Positions 16,703 through 25,199 of a stretch of 60,675 nt of DNA are shown here, piece after piece. Source of the stretch: Burkholderia paludis (lineage in GTDB: Bacteria; Pseudomonadota; Gammaproteobacteria; Burkholderiales; Burkholderiaceae); the NCBI RefSeq assembly GCF_000732615.1, contig NZ_JPGL01000063.1, forward strand, positions 1 to 60,675. Reading direction: 5' to 3'. Positions within the stretch are counted from its first letter, which is position 1. Every line of letters begins with the position of its first letter. The position numbers and the translations under genes are program-made. Under the pieces are notes generated by a model. It was not told the origin of the DNA. It did no database searches and worked only from the letters and a program-made list of their open reading frames with translations.

Positions 16703-17893
16703 TCAGCCCTCGAGGCCGCGCGCGAGATCCTTGCGCAGGTCGCCCGCGTCCTCCAGGCCGACCGACAGCCGGATCAGCCCTTCGCTGATCCCCGCTGCCG
16801 CGCGCGCTTCCGGCGTGATGCGGCCGTGCGTGGTCGTTGCCGGATGCGTAATGGTCGTACGCGTGTCGCCGAGATTGCCGGTGATCGAGATCAGCTTCGT
16901 GTTGTCGATCACGCGCCACGCATTCGCACGCTGCTGTTCGGGCGTGTCGCCCTTCAGCTCGAACGACAGGATCGCGCCGCCCGCCTTCTGCTGGCGCTTC
17001 GCGAGCGCGTGCTGCGGATGCGATTCGAGGCCCGGATGAAACACCCGCGCGACCGCCGGATGCGCATCGAGCCAGCGCGCGATCTCCAGCGCGTTCGCCG
17101 ATTGCTTCTCGACGCGCAGCGACAGCGTCTCCATCCCCTTCAGCAGCACCCACGCGTTGAACGCCGACAGCGTCGGGCCCGCGCTGCGCACGAACGGGAA
17201 CACCTTGCCCACGATGAATTCCTTCGAGCCGACCAGCGCGCCGCCGAGCACGCGGCCCTGCCCGTCGAGGAATTTCGTCGCCGAGTGCATCACGACATCC
17301 GCGCCGAGCTTCAGCGGCTGCTGCAACACCGGGCTGCAGAAACAGTTGTCGACGACGAACAGCGCGTTCGCGGCCTTTGCGATCCGGCCGATCGCCTCGA
17401 TGTCGGCGAGTTCGGTCAGCGGGTTCGACGGCGTCTCGAGGAAGAACATCTTCGTCTCGGGCCGCACGGCCTCCTGCCATGCATTCAGGTCGGTCGGATC
17501 GACGAAGGTCGTCGTGATTCCGAACTTGTTGAAGATCTGCGAGAACATCCCGAGCGTCGAGCCGAACAGGCTGCGCGAGCTGACGAGGTGGTCGCCTGCC
17601 TGCAGCGCGGCCATCACGACCGACATGATCGCGGCCATCCCCGATGCCGTCGCGATGCACGCCTCGCCGCCCTCGAGCGCGGCGAGACGCTCCTGGAACA
17701 TGGTGACGGTCGGGTTCGTGAAGCGCGAATAGGTGAAATAGTCTTCCGAATTCGCGAAGCGCTCGGCCGCTTCGGCGGCGCTCGAGAAACAGAAGCTCGA
17801 CGTGAGGAACAGCGCTTCCGAGTGTTCGTTGAAGTCGCTGCGCAGCGTGCCCGCGCGCACGGCAAGCGTGTCGAAGTTGAGGGAGTCGTCCAT
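16703..17893 (-). CDS. metZ: O-succinylhomoserine sulfhydrylase
   Basis: A 396-residue PLP enzyme forming homocysteine directly from O-succinylhomoserine and sulfide in methionine synthesis. It has the Cys/Met-metabolism fold with YSRFTNPTVTMFQERLAALEGGE at ~50-72, SSRSLFGST at ~103, and the PLP lysine in HSATKFLDGQG near 205. The start at 17893 gives the usual MDDSLNFDTLAVRAG opening; the frame is open 22 codons upstream. It lies downstream of purF, the usual Burkholderia order, but a terminator separates them, so it likely has its own promoter. Confidence 0.93.
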   Translation of the reverse strand: MDDSLNFDTLAVRAGTLRSDFNEHSEALFLTSSFCFSSAAEAAERFANSEDYFTYSRFTNPTVTMFQERLAALEGGEACIATASGMAAIMSVVMAALQAGDHLVSSRSLFGSTLGMFSQIFNKFGITTTFVDPTDLNAWQEAVRPETKMFFLETPSNPLTELADIEAIGRIAKAANALFVVDNCFCSPVLQQPLKLGADVVMHSATKFLDGQGRVLGGALVGSKEFIVGKVFPFVRSAGPTLSAFNAWVLLKGMETLSLRVEKQSANALEIARWLDAHPAVARVFHPGLESHPQHALAKRQQKAGGAILSFELKGDTPEQQRANAWRVIDNTKLISITGNLGDTRTTITHPATTTHGRITPEARAAAGISEGLIRLSVGLEDAGDLRKDLARGLEG

Positions 17894-17952
17894 GTTCCGT
17901 TTTCCGTATGCGATGGCCGCGCATCTCGCGCGGACCCGGTCAAAACCAGGCC

Positions 17953-17991
17953 AAAACAAAAAGCCCGCTATGCGTCGGCATCAGCGGGCTT
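17953..17991 (-). terminator. Rho-independent terminator between purF and metZ
   Basis: The arms AAGCCCGCT/AGCGGGCTT (17961-17969 and 17983-17991) are followed on the minus strand by TTTGTTTTGG. It ends the folC-cvpA-purF transcript before metZ. Confidence 0.85.
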
Positions 17992-18138
17992 CGGTGCGGT
18001 ACGACAGCGATCGACTCGGGCCGGCTGCCGCCGGCCTTCGCTTTAGCTGTTTTGGGAAGTCGCCCCGCGTCCGCAAGCTGATATCAAATCGACGCAAGGC
18101 CACATCCTATCACGCTTCGGCAAACGCGTGCGCCGGGG

Positions 18139-19671
18139 TCACTCGACCGACAGCTGCAGGTTCATCTGCGACCGCTCGGTGTCGCCTGCCGTGTCGCGAT
18201 CGGCCTGCGACGCCGGTGCGAGGCGCGCGCGTTCGATCGCATCGAGATACTCGGGCGTCACGGCGCCGGTGATGTAGTTGCCGTCGAAGCACGACGCCTC
18301 GAAGCCTTCGAGCTTCGGGTTGATGTCGCGCACCGCGCGGCGCAGGTCGTCGACGTCCTGGTAGATCAGGTGGTCGGCGCCGATGATCTTCGCGACTTCG
18401 TCGTCGGTGCGGCCGTGCGCGACGAGTTCGCCGCGCGTCGGCATGTCGATGCCGTACACGTTCGGGAACTTCACGGGCGGCGCCGCCGACGCGAAGATCA
18501 CCGACTTCGCGCCCGCATCGCGCGCCATCTGCACGATTTCATGCGAGGTCGTGCCGCGCACGATCGAGTCGTCGACGATCAGCACGTTCTTGTCCTTGAA
18601 CTCGATGCTCATCGCGTTGAGCTTCTGGCGCACCGATTTCTTGCGCACGGCCTGCCCCGGCATGATGAACGTGCGGCCGACGTAGCGGTTCTTGAAGAAG
18701 CCCTCGCGATACTCGACGCCGAGCTTCGCGGCGACCTGCATCGCGGCCGGGCGCGACGAATCGGGAATCGGCATCACGACGTCGATCGGCACGTTCGGCA
18801 GTTCGCGCTTGATCTTCTCGGCGAGATAGTCGCCCATGCGCAGGCGCACGTTGTAGACCGGCACGCCGTCGAGGCACGAATCCGGACGCGCGAGATACAC
18901 GTATTCGAACATGCACGGGTTCAGCGTCGGCTGCTCCGCGCATTGCTGGCTGTGGAAGTTGCCGGCCTTGTCGATGAAGATCGCCTCGCCCGGCTGCACG
19001 TCGCGGACGAACTCGAAGCCGATGCCTTCGACGGCCACCGATTCCGATGCGACCATCCATTCGGTGCCGTGCTCGGTCTCGAGCTTGCCGATGCAGAGCG
19101 GGCGGATGCCGAACGGGTCGCGGAACGCGAGCAGGCCGTAGCCGGCGATCAGCGACACAATCGCGTACGAGCCCTGCAGGCGGCGGTGCACGCCCGACAC
19201 CGCCTTGAACACCGAGGCCGGATCGAGTTCGAGGCCCGTGGTCGACAGTTGCAGCTCGTGCGCGAACACGTTGAGCAGCACTTCGCTGTCGGAATTCGTG
19301 TTGATGTGCCGGCGGTCGATCCGGAACATCTCGTCCTTCAGTTGCTCCCAGTTCGTCAGGTTGCCGTTGTGCGCAAGGATGATCCCGAACGGCGCGTTCA
19401 CGTAGAACGGCTGCGCCTCGGCCTCGCTCGACGCCGAGCCGGCCGTCGGGTAGCGCACCTGGCCGATGCCGTAGGTGCCGGGCAGGCTGCGCATGTTGCG
19501 CGTGCGGAACACGTCGCGCACCATGCCGTTCGCCTTGTACATGTGGAAATTGCTGCCGTCCGCCGTCGCGATGCCCGCCGCGTCCTGACCGCGATGCTGC
19601 AGCAGCAGCAGGCTGTCATAGATCAGCTGGTTGACCGGGGATTGGGAGATAACGCCTACGATGCCGCACAT
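18139..19671 (-). CDS. purF: Amidophosphoribosyltransferase
   Basis: A 510-residue enzyme catalysing the first committed step of purine synthesis (PRPP plus glutamine to phosphoribosylamine). The glutaminase nucleophile is Cys2 of MCGIVGV. The PRPP-binding loop is VLIVDDSIVRGTT around residue 360. The C-terminus is a short polar extension. AAGGA lies about seven bases before the ATG at 19671. It follows cvpA by 51 bases, the widely conserved cvpA-purF pair. Confidence 0.96.
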   Translation of the reverse strand: MCGIVGVISQSPVNQLIYDSLLLLQHRGQDAAGIATADGSNFHMYKANGMVRDVFRTRNMRSLPGTYGIGQVRYPTAGSASSEAEAQPFYVNAPFGIILAHNGNLTNWEQLKDEMFRIDRRHINTNSDSEVLLNVFAHELQLSTTGLELDPASVFKAVSGVHRRLQGSYAIVSLIAGYGLLAFRDPFGIRPLCIGKLETEHGTEWMVASESVAVEGIGFEFVRDVQPGEAIFIDKAGNFHSQQCAEQPTLNPCMFEYVYLARPDSCLDGVPVYNVRLRMGDYLAEKIKRELPNVPIDVVMPIPDSSRPAAMQVAAKLGVEYREGFFKNRYVGRTFIMPGQAVRKKSVRQKLNAMSIEFKDKNVLIVDDSIVRGTTSHEIVQMARDAGAKSVIFASAAPPVKFPNVYGIDMPTRGELVAHGRTDDEVAKIIGADHLIYQDVDDLRRAVRDINPKLEGFEASCFDGNYITGAVTPEYLDAIERARLAPASQADRDTAGDTERSQMNLQLSVE

Positions 19672-19722
19672 GGCATGTCCTTCAGAATGACAAAATCGGT
19701 TCCGTCCTGCCCGGCCGCGTCG

Positions 19723-20217
19723 TCACACGCGTACGTACTGGGCCATGCCGTCGGGCAGGAGCTGCTTCAGCTCGTGCACGCCCTGCTCGGCGATAGGACG
19801 CAATAGCGCATTGCGCCAGAAATCCTGTTTGGGCAGCTCGGTCAGCCCGGCCGCCGCGACCAGCAGCACTACCAGCACGCAGCCGCGGACGAGCCCGAAC
19901 ATCATGCCCAGCGAGCGGTCGACGCCGCCCAGGCCGCTCGCCTGCGCGATCCGCGACAGCAGCGCGTTTGCGACGCCGGCGACCAGCACGACGCCGATCA
20001 CGAGCACCGCGAAGGCGATCACCCACTGCGTCAGCGCGCCGCCCGGCCAGTTCGCCGGAATGTACGGCACGACCAGCCCGACGTAGCGGCCCGCGATCAC
20101 GATCGCCGCGATCCAGCCGATCAGCCCGAAAATCTCCGAGACGAAGCCGCGCCACGCCCCGCGCAGCGCCGACAACGCAATCACCGCCAATACAGCGTAG
20201 TCGAAAGCCGTCAGCAT
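19723..20217 (-). CDS. cvpA: CvpA family inner-membrane protein
   Basis: A 164-residue protein with four hydrophobic helices, opening MLTAFDYAVLAVIALSALRG and containing RGFVSEIFGLIGWIAAIVI and FGLVRGCVLVVLLVAAAGL, as in CvpA. Named from colicin V production in E. coli, its biochemical role is still poorly defined. It starts six bases after the SPOR-protein stop and precedes purF, so it is in the same operon. Confidence 0.92.
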   Translation of the reverse strand: MLTAFDYAVLAVIALSALRGAWRGFVSEIFGLIGWIAAIVIAGRYVGLVVPYIPANWPGGALTQWVIAFAVLVIGVVLVAGVANALLSRIAQASGLGGVDRSLGMMFGLVRGCVLVVLLVAAAGLTELPKQDFWRNALLRPIAEQGVHELKQLLPDGMAQYVRV

Positions 20218-20223
20218 CGTGCG

Positions 20224-21060
20224 TTATTGCGTCAGACCGGCTTCGCGCACCTTCGCGATCGCGGCGGAGGCCGCCGCGCGATCCGCGAACGGGCCGGCCC
20301 GCAACAGTGTAGCCGTGCTGCCGTCCGCCTGCTTGCGATGCTCGACATATGCGGGCACGCCCGCCGATTTCAACTTGGTGGCCCACGAGCGGGCCGTCGC
20401 GTCGTCCTTGAACGACCCGAGCTGCACCGCGAAGCGCGCACCGGCCGGCGACGCCGGCGACGACGCATCGCCGTCGTCCGGGCTCGCGGTGTCGGCGTTC
20501 GCGACGGTCGCGGGCGCCGGCTTCGGCGCGGCCGGTTTTGCCGCGGGTGCGGCCGGCTTCGCCGCGGGCTTCGGCGGCGCAACGCTTTCCGTGGTCGTCG
20601 TATCGGGCTTCGCGGCCGGCTGGACGGCGTCCTGCGGCGCGGGCGCCGGAGCGGCCGCGACGGCGGTGTCGGAAGCCGGCGGCTCGTCGTGCGCGACGCC
20701 TGCCTGCACGTCGGACGCGTCGTCGTCACGCGGTGCGGCCGCCTGATGCGCGGGCCGGTTCGGAATGTCGATCGCGATATCGTCCGTCACCGGCTTCGGG
20801 TGCGAATCGAGCACCATCGGCAGCACGATCACGGCGGCGACGACGAGCGCGATCGCGCCGACGAGGCGACGGCGCGCGCGTTGCTTTTCTGGAAGGGTCG
20901 GATCGAGGAGCAGTGTGTCCGATTCCGGACGCTCGGTGCGGCGTGAGCGTCGCTCGACGCGTTCAGTGCGCTCCGTGCGCACGTTCCGGGAGGCCCCGGT
21001 ACGACCGCCGCGCCGCGGGGGCGCGTCGTCGTCTTTTTTGCCGAACGAGAAAATTCCCAT
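20224..21060 (-). CDS. SPOR-domain protein, DedD-like
   Basis: A 278-residue bitopic inner-membrane protein of the divisome type. It has a charged cytoplasmic N-terminus (residues 1-48), one transmembrane helix at ~49-66 (LVGAIALVVAAVIVLPMVL), and a long Ala/Pro-rich periplasmic linker (~90-205). A C-terminal SPOR domain (~207-278; FAVQLGSFKDDATARSWATK) binds denuded glycan strands at the septum. It sits where dedD lies next to cvpA in E. coli, which supports the identification. Confidence 0.88.
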   Translation of the reverse strand: MGIFSFGKKDDDAPPRRGGRTGASRNVRTERTERVERRSRRTERPESDTLLLDPTLPEKQRARRRLVGAIALVVAAVIVLPMVLDSHPKPVTDDIAIDIPNRPAHQAAAPRDDDASDVQAGVAHDEPPASDTAVAAAPAPAPQDAVQPAAKPDTTTTESVAPPKPAAKPAAPAAKPAAPKPAPATVANADTASPDDGDASSPASPAGARFAVQLGSFKDDATARSWATKLKSAGVPAYVEHRKQADGSTATLLRAGPFADRAAASAAIAKVREAGLTQ

Positions 21061-21089
21061 GAATGGCTGAGTCCGAAACTGCCCGTCAG

Positions 21090-22400
21090 TCAGTGTTGCT
21101 GCGATTTACGGTAGGCCAGCACGCCGGCAACCGTATGGAAACTGCCGAAAACCACGATTCTATCATTCTCGGATGCTCTTTTTAGTGCATCGCGAAACGC
21201 TTCGGCGGGCGACGCGTAGCGCGTCACGCTCGAATCGGGCCCGTCCTCCACGCCCGCCTTGCGCAGCGCCGCTTCGAGCTGCTCCGCGGAAGCCGCGCGC
21301 GGCAGCGGCAGGTCGGTCACGCACCAGTGGTCGATCTCGCCCTTCAGGTGCTGCAGCACGCCGTCGATGTCCTTGTCGCGCATCGCGCCGAACACCGCGT
21401 ACGTGTACGGGAAGAAGCCCATGTTGCCGAGGTTCTGCTCGAGCACGGCCGACGCATGCGGGTTGTGCGCGACGTCGAGCACGATCGCCGGCTTGCCCGG
21501 CAGCACCTGGAAGCGCCCCGGCAGCTCGACGTTCGCGAGCCCGAGCCGGATGTCCTGCGCGGACACCGGCAGCACCGGGCGCAGCGCTTCGAGCGCGGCG
21601 AGCGCGGCCGACGCATTGATCAGCTGGTTCGCGCCGCGCAGCGCCGGATAGGCCAGCGCCGGATAGCGTTTCTCGCGGCCGAGGTAGCTCCACTGCTGGC
21701 GCTCCGCGCCTGCCTGCGCCTCGTAGCGGAAATCGCGGCCGACGAGCCACAGGTCGGCGCCGATCGCTTCGGCGTGGTCGATCAACGTCTGCGGCGCGGC
21801 CGGATCGCCGCAGATCGCCGGCTTGCCGGCGCGGAAGATCCCGGCCTTCTCGAACGCGATCTTCTCGCGGGTGTCGCCGAGATACTCGGTATGGTCGATG
21901 TCGATGCTCGTGACGATCGCGCAATCGGTATCGATGATGTTGACCGCGTCGAGCCGGCCGCCGAGGCCGACTTCGAGGATCACCGCGTCGAGCCCGCGCG
22001 ACGCGAACAGATGCAGGATCGCGAGCGTCGTGAATTCGAAATACGTGAGCGACACGGGCTGGGGCAGCGACGTGCGCGCGGCCTCGACCGCCTCGAAGTG
22101 CGGCAGCAGTTCGTCGTCGGCGACGTTCTGCCCGTTCACGCGCGCGCGCTCGTTGAATTCGAGCAGGTGCGGCGACGTATGGCAGCCGACCTTGTAGCCG
22201 GCGCGCACGAGGATCGTCTCGAGGAACGCGCAGGTCGAGCCCTTGCCGTTCGTGCCGCCGACCGTGATGACGGGGCACGCGAATTCGAGCTGCAGCGCCG
22301 CCTTGACCTGCCCGATGCGGGTCAGGCCCATGTCGATGCCGACCGGGTGCGCGCGTTCGAGATGCGAAAGCCACGCGTCGAGAGTGGGAAAAGTGCTCAT
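21090..22400 (-). CDS. folC: Bifunctional dihydrofolate/folylpolyglutamate synthase
   Basis: A 436-residue Mur-ligase-fold enzyme adding glutamate to dihydropteroate and folates with ATP. The P-loop is GGTNGKGSTCAFLET at ~47-61. VILEVGLGGRLDAVNIID at ~140 and the C-terminal ligase domain with VLDVAHNPHASAVLEQN near 307 are typical. It starts at 22400 and precedes the SPOR-domain gene by 29 bases. A strong terminator sits between it and accD upstream. Confidence 0.95.
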   Translation of the reverse strand: MSTFPTLDAWLSHLERAHPVGIDMGLTRIGQVKAALQLEFACPVITVGGTNGKGSTCAFLETILVRAGYKVGCHTSPHLLEFNERARVNGQNVADDELLPHFEAVEAARTSLPQPVSLTYFEFTTLAILHLFASRGLDAVILEVGLGGRLDAVNIIDTDCAIVTSIDIDHTEYLGDTREKIAFEKAGIFRAGKPAICGDPAAPQTLIDHAEAIGADLWLVGRDFRYEAQAGAERQQWSYLGREKRYPALAYPALRGANQLINASAALAALEALRPVLPVSAQDIRLGLANVELPGRFQVLPGKPAIVLDVAHNPHASAVLEQNLGNMGFFPYTYAVFGAMRDKDIDGVLQHLKGEIDHWCVTDLPLPRAASAEQLEAALRKAGVEDGPDSSVTRYASPAEAFRDALKRASENDRIVVFGSFHTVAGVLAYRKSQQH

Positions 22401-22432
22401 CGGATCAAATCTGGATCGGGACCGCCACTACG

Positions 22433-22479
22433 CCAAAAAAACGAAGCGCGCCGCCCGGCGCTGACACCGGGCGACGCGC
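22433..22479 (-). terminator. Rho-independent terminator between accD and folC
   Basis: 12 of 13 positions pair between 22446-22458 and 22467-22479, around an eight-base loop. On the minus strand TTCG and a run of seven T follow. It separates the trp-accD transcript from folC, although partial read-through is common in such operons. Confidence 0.82.
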
Positions 22480-22501
22480 AGTACGCCTACCCTCGCGCCG
22501 G

Positions 22502-23374
22502 TCAGGCCAGCGCGTCGGCCGGCTGTCGCTGCAGCAGCGCGAGCAGCTGGGCGATCTCGTCGCGCAGCTTGCGACGGTCGACGATCATGTCGATCGCGCC
22601 CGTCTTCAGCAGGAACTCGGCGCGCTGGAAGCCTTCCGGCAGCTTCTCGCGCACCGTCTGCTCGATCACGCGCGGGCCGGCAAAGCCGATCAGCGCCTTC
22701 GGCTCGGCGATCACGACGTCGCCGAGGAACGCGAAACTCGCCGACACGCCGCCCATCGTCGGGTCGGTCAGCACCGAGATGAACGGCAGCTTCGCTTCGG
22801 CCAGCTTGGTCAGCATCGCGGTGGTTTTCGCCATCTGCATCAGCGACAGCAGGCTTTCCTGCATCCGCGCGCCGCCCGAGGCGGTGAAGCAGATGAACGG
22901 CACCTGCTGCTCGAGCGCGTTCTGCGCGCCGCGCGCGAAGCGCTCGCCGACGACCGAACCCATCGAGCCGCCCATGAACGAGAACTCGAAGCAGGCCGCG
23001 ACCACCGGCAGCGTGTGGATCGCACCGCCCATCACGACCATCGCGTCGGTCTCGCCCGTGTCGTCCATCGCTTCCTTCAGACGATCGGGATACTTGCGGC
23101 TGTCCTTGAACTTCAGCGTGTCGACCGGCACGATTTCCTGGCCGATTTCGTAGCGGCCTTCCGGATCGAGCAGCCCGTCGAGGCGCTCGCGCGCGCCGAT
23201 GCGCATGTGGTGGTCGCACTTCGGGCACACGTGCAGGTTCGCATCCACGTCGTTGCGGTACAGCACGGCCTCGCAGGACGGGCACTTGACCCACAGGCCT
23301 TCCGGAATGCCCTTGCGGCTTTTCGGGTCGGTCTGCTTGATCTTCGGCGGCAACAGTTTGTCGAGCCAGCTCAT
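22502..23374 (-). CDS. accD: Acetyl-CoA carboxylase, carboxyltransferase beta subunit
   Basis: A 290-residue subunit that, with AccA, moves the carboxyl group from carboxybiotin to acetyl-CoA to give malonyl-CoA for fatty acids. A four-cysteine zinc ribbon lies at ~29-51 (CPSC and CPKC), followed by the crotonase-fold carboxyltransferase with FSFMGGSMGSVVGERF and FTASGGARMQESLLSLMQMA. GGAAA lies upstream of the start at 23374. It follows trpA by 62 bases, as in other beta-proteobacteria. Confidence 0.96.
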   Translation of the reverse strand: MSWLDKLLPPKIKQTDPKSRKGIPEGLWVKCPSCEAVLYRNDVDANLHVCPKCDHHMRIGARERLDGLLDPEGRYEIGQEIVPVDTLKFKDSRKYPDRLKEAMDDTGETDAMVVMGGAIHTLPVVAACFEFSFMGGSMGSVVGERFARGAQNALEQQVPFICFTASGGARMQESLLSLMQMAKTTAMLTKLAEAKLPFISVLTDPTMGGVSASFAFLGDVVIAEPKALIGFAGPRVIEQTVREKLPEGFQRAEFLLKTGAIDMIVDRRKLRDEIAQLLALLQRQPADALA

Positions 23375-23436
23375 CGTATGGTTTCCTGTTCCGTGGCGGG
23401 CCGGGCCGCATGGCCCGCCCGCTTCCTGTGTTGGGT

Positions 23437-24252
23437 TTATCGCGCCGTCGTGCCCGCGCCGTCCAGGGCGGCGCGCAGCTCGGCGATGAAAGCCTTCAGC
23501 GCGGCGGCCGCGCCTTCCGGCGCAGCGCTTTCGAGCAGTTGCACGAGACGGCTGCCGATCACGACGGCGTCGGACACCTCGGCCACCGCGCGCGCCGTTT
23601 CGGCGTCGCGGATACCGAAGCCGACGCCGACCGGAACCGGCACGCGCGACTTGATGGCCGGGATTTTACCCGCAATGCTCGAAACATCCAGATTTCCCGC
23701 GCCGGTCACGCCCTTGAGCGACACGTAATACACGTAGCCGCTCGCGATCTTGCCGACGTCGGCGATGCGTTCGTCGGTCGACGTGGGCGCGAGCAGGAAG
23801 ATCGGATCGATCTGCGCGGCGCGCATCTTCTCGGCGAACACGCCGGCCTCTTCCGGCGGATAGTCGACGACGAGCACGCCGTCGACGCCGGCCGCACGGG
23901 CTTCGGCCGCGAACGCGTCGGCCCCCATCCGTTCGATCGGGTTCGCATAGCCCATCAGCACGACGGGGGTTTTGGGGTCGGTTTCGCGAAAGCGCTTCAC
24001 GTCGGCGAGCACGCTTTTCAGCGTGACGCCGCGCGCCAGCGCGCGCTCCGACGAGCGCTGGATCACGGGGCCGTCGGCCATCGGATCCGAGAACGGCACG
24101 CCGAGCTCGATCACGTCCGCGCCGCCGGCGGCGAGCGCGTGCATGAATTCGACGGTCCGGGCGGGATCGGGATCGCCGGCCGTGATGAACGGGATCAGGC
24201 CCTTACGGCCTTGTTCGGCGAGCGCGGCGAAGGTCTGCTGAATACGGGACAT
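23437..24252 (-). CDS. trpA: Tryptophan synthase alpha chain
   Basis: A 271-residue TIM-barrel enzyme cleaving indole-3-glycerol phosphate to indole for TrpB. The signature LIPFITAGDPDPARTVEFM lies at ~19-37, with VIELGVPFSDPMADGPVIQ (catalytic Glu) at ~48-66. AGGAAA upstream of 24252 sets the start. A DNA methyltransferase gene separates it from trpB, an unusual interruption for a trp operon. Confidence 0.96.
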   Translation of the reverse strand: MSRIQQTFAALAEQGRKGLIPFITAGDPDPARTVEFMHALAAGGADVIELGVPFSDPMADGPVIQRSSERALARGVTLKSVLADVKRFRETDPKTPVVLMGYANPIERMGADAFAAEARAAGVDGVLVVDYPPEEAGVFAEKMRAAQIDPIFLLAPTSTDERIADVGKIASGYVYYVSLKGVTGAGNLDVSSIAGKIPAIKSRVPVPVGVGFGIRDAETARAVAEVSDAVVIGSRLVQLLESAAPEGAAAALKAFIAELRAALDGAGTTAR

Positions 24253-24342
24253 GGCAATTTTCCTGTGTCGATCCGGAGCGGGCGCTTCAGTGCCCGCCCC
24301 GGTCTCATACAAAGTATGCGTTCGGCGATGCGGCGGCGCGAA

Positions 24343-25191
24343 TCACGCGCACGCCGGCGCGGCGAGCGCGCTCACGCGCTCGTGCGCGATCGCACAATAG
24401 CTTTCGTTGATCTCGTAGCCGACGAAGTCGCGCCCCTGCCGTGCGCAGGCCACCGCGGTCGTGCCGCTGCCCATGAACGGATCGAGCACGCGGCCGCCCG
24501 GCGGGCAGCTTGCGAGCACCATCCGCTCGATGATTTCCAGCGGCTTCTGGGTCGGATGATCGACGCGCTCCGCGTGCTGCCGGTGCAGGCGCGAGACCGA
24601 CCAGACGTCCTTCGGGTTGTAGCCCATCTCCAGCCACTTGCTGCCTTCGAACAGCTTGCGCGAGCGGGCCTTCTTCGTATCGGCGTCGTACGGGATGCGG
24701 ACCGGATCGAGATCGAAGTAATACGCCCTGGAAACCGCGAAAAAGCCGATGTTGTCGTGCACCGACGTGAAACGGCGCGTCGTGCCGCCCATGCTCGGCA
24801 CGCGCCGGTCCCAGATGATCTCGTTGACCATCGTGAGCTTCGTCTTCAGGAAACTGAAGATTTCGGGCGCGTACTGCCAGGTGCAGAAGATGTACATCGA
24901 CCCGCTCGGCTTCAGCTTCGGAATCGCGAGCTCGAGCCACTCGCGCGTCCACGCGAGGAAGTCGTCGCCCGAACGCTTGTCCGAGTCGTTGCCGTAGTCC
25001 TTGCCGAGCCCGTACGGCGGATCGGCGACGATCAGGTCGATCGACGCATCCGGCAGATGAGCGGCATCGGTCAGGAAATCGCGGTTATGCAGTTCGATAC
25101 CGGACGGCAGCGCGCGCGGCGCGGCGGCGGGCTGAACCGCCTCCGCCCCGCTCGCGGCGCCGCCGCCCGGCTCTTCGATCAGGTCACGCAT
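24343..25191 (-). CDS. Orphan DNA adenine/cytosine-N4 methyltransferase
   Basis: A 282-residue S-adenosylmethionine-dependent amino-methyltransferase. The catalytic motif DPPYGLGKDYGND occurs near residue 57. The AdoMet-binding DPFMGSGTTAVACARQGRDF lies near 236, after HPTQKPLEIIERM. Catalytic motif before AdoMet motif is the beta-class order. The start at 25191 (MRDLIEEPGGG) lies eight bases after the trpB stop. No restriction endonuclease or specificity gene is nearby, so it is a solitary, probably regulatory, methylase. From memory, B. cenocepacia has an orphan methylase at this locus that methylates GTWWAC; the same specificity here is inference. Confidence 0.88.
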   Translation of the reverse strand: MRDLIEEPGGGAASGAEAVQPAAAPRALPSGIELHNRDFLTDAAHLPDASIDLIVADPPYGLGKDYGNDSDKRSGDDFLAWTREWLELAIPKLKPSGSMYIFCTWQYAPEIFSFLKTKLTMVNEIIWDRRVPSMGGTTRRFTSVHDNIGFFAVSRAYYFDLDPVRIPYDADTKKARSRKLFEGSKWLEMGYNPKDVWSVSRLHRQHAERVDHPTQKPLEIIERMVLASCPPGGRVLDPFMGSGTTAVACARQGRDFVGYEINESYCAIAHERVSALAAPACA

Positions 25192-25199
25192 CGGTCGGG

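Noticed and set aside
17894..18138. S-adenosylmethionine-type riboswitch before metZ
   Set aside because: Only the terminator of purF is visible; no conserved riboswitch core could be recognised.
18370..19806. 478-residue plus-strand frame opposite purF
   Set aside because: Purely antisense to a complete purF with clear catalytic motifs.
23375..23436. Terminator between trpA and accD
   Set aside because: The 8-bp GC hairpin at 23395-23419 lacks a T-run on the minus strand, so it was not called a terminator; it may be part of the accD leader.
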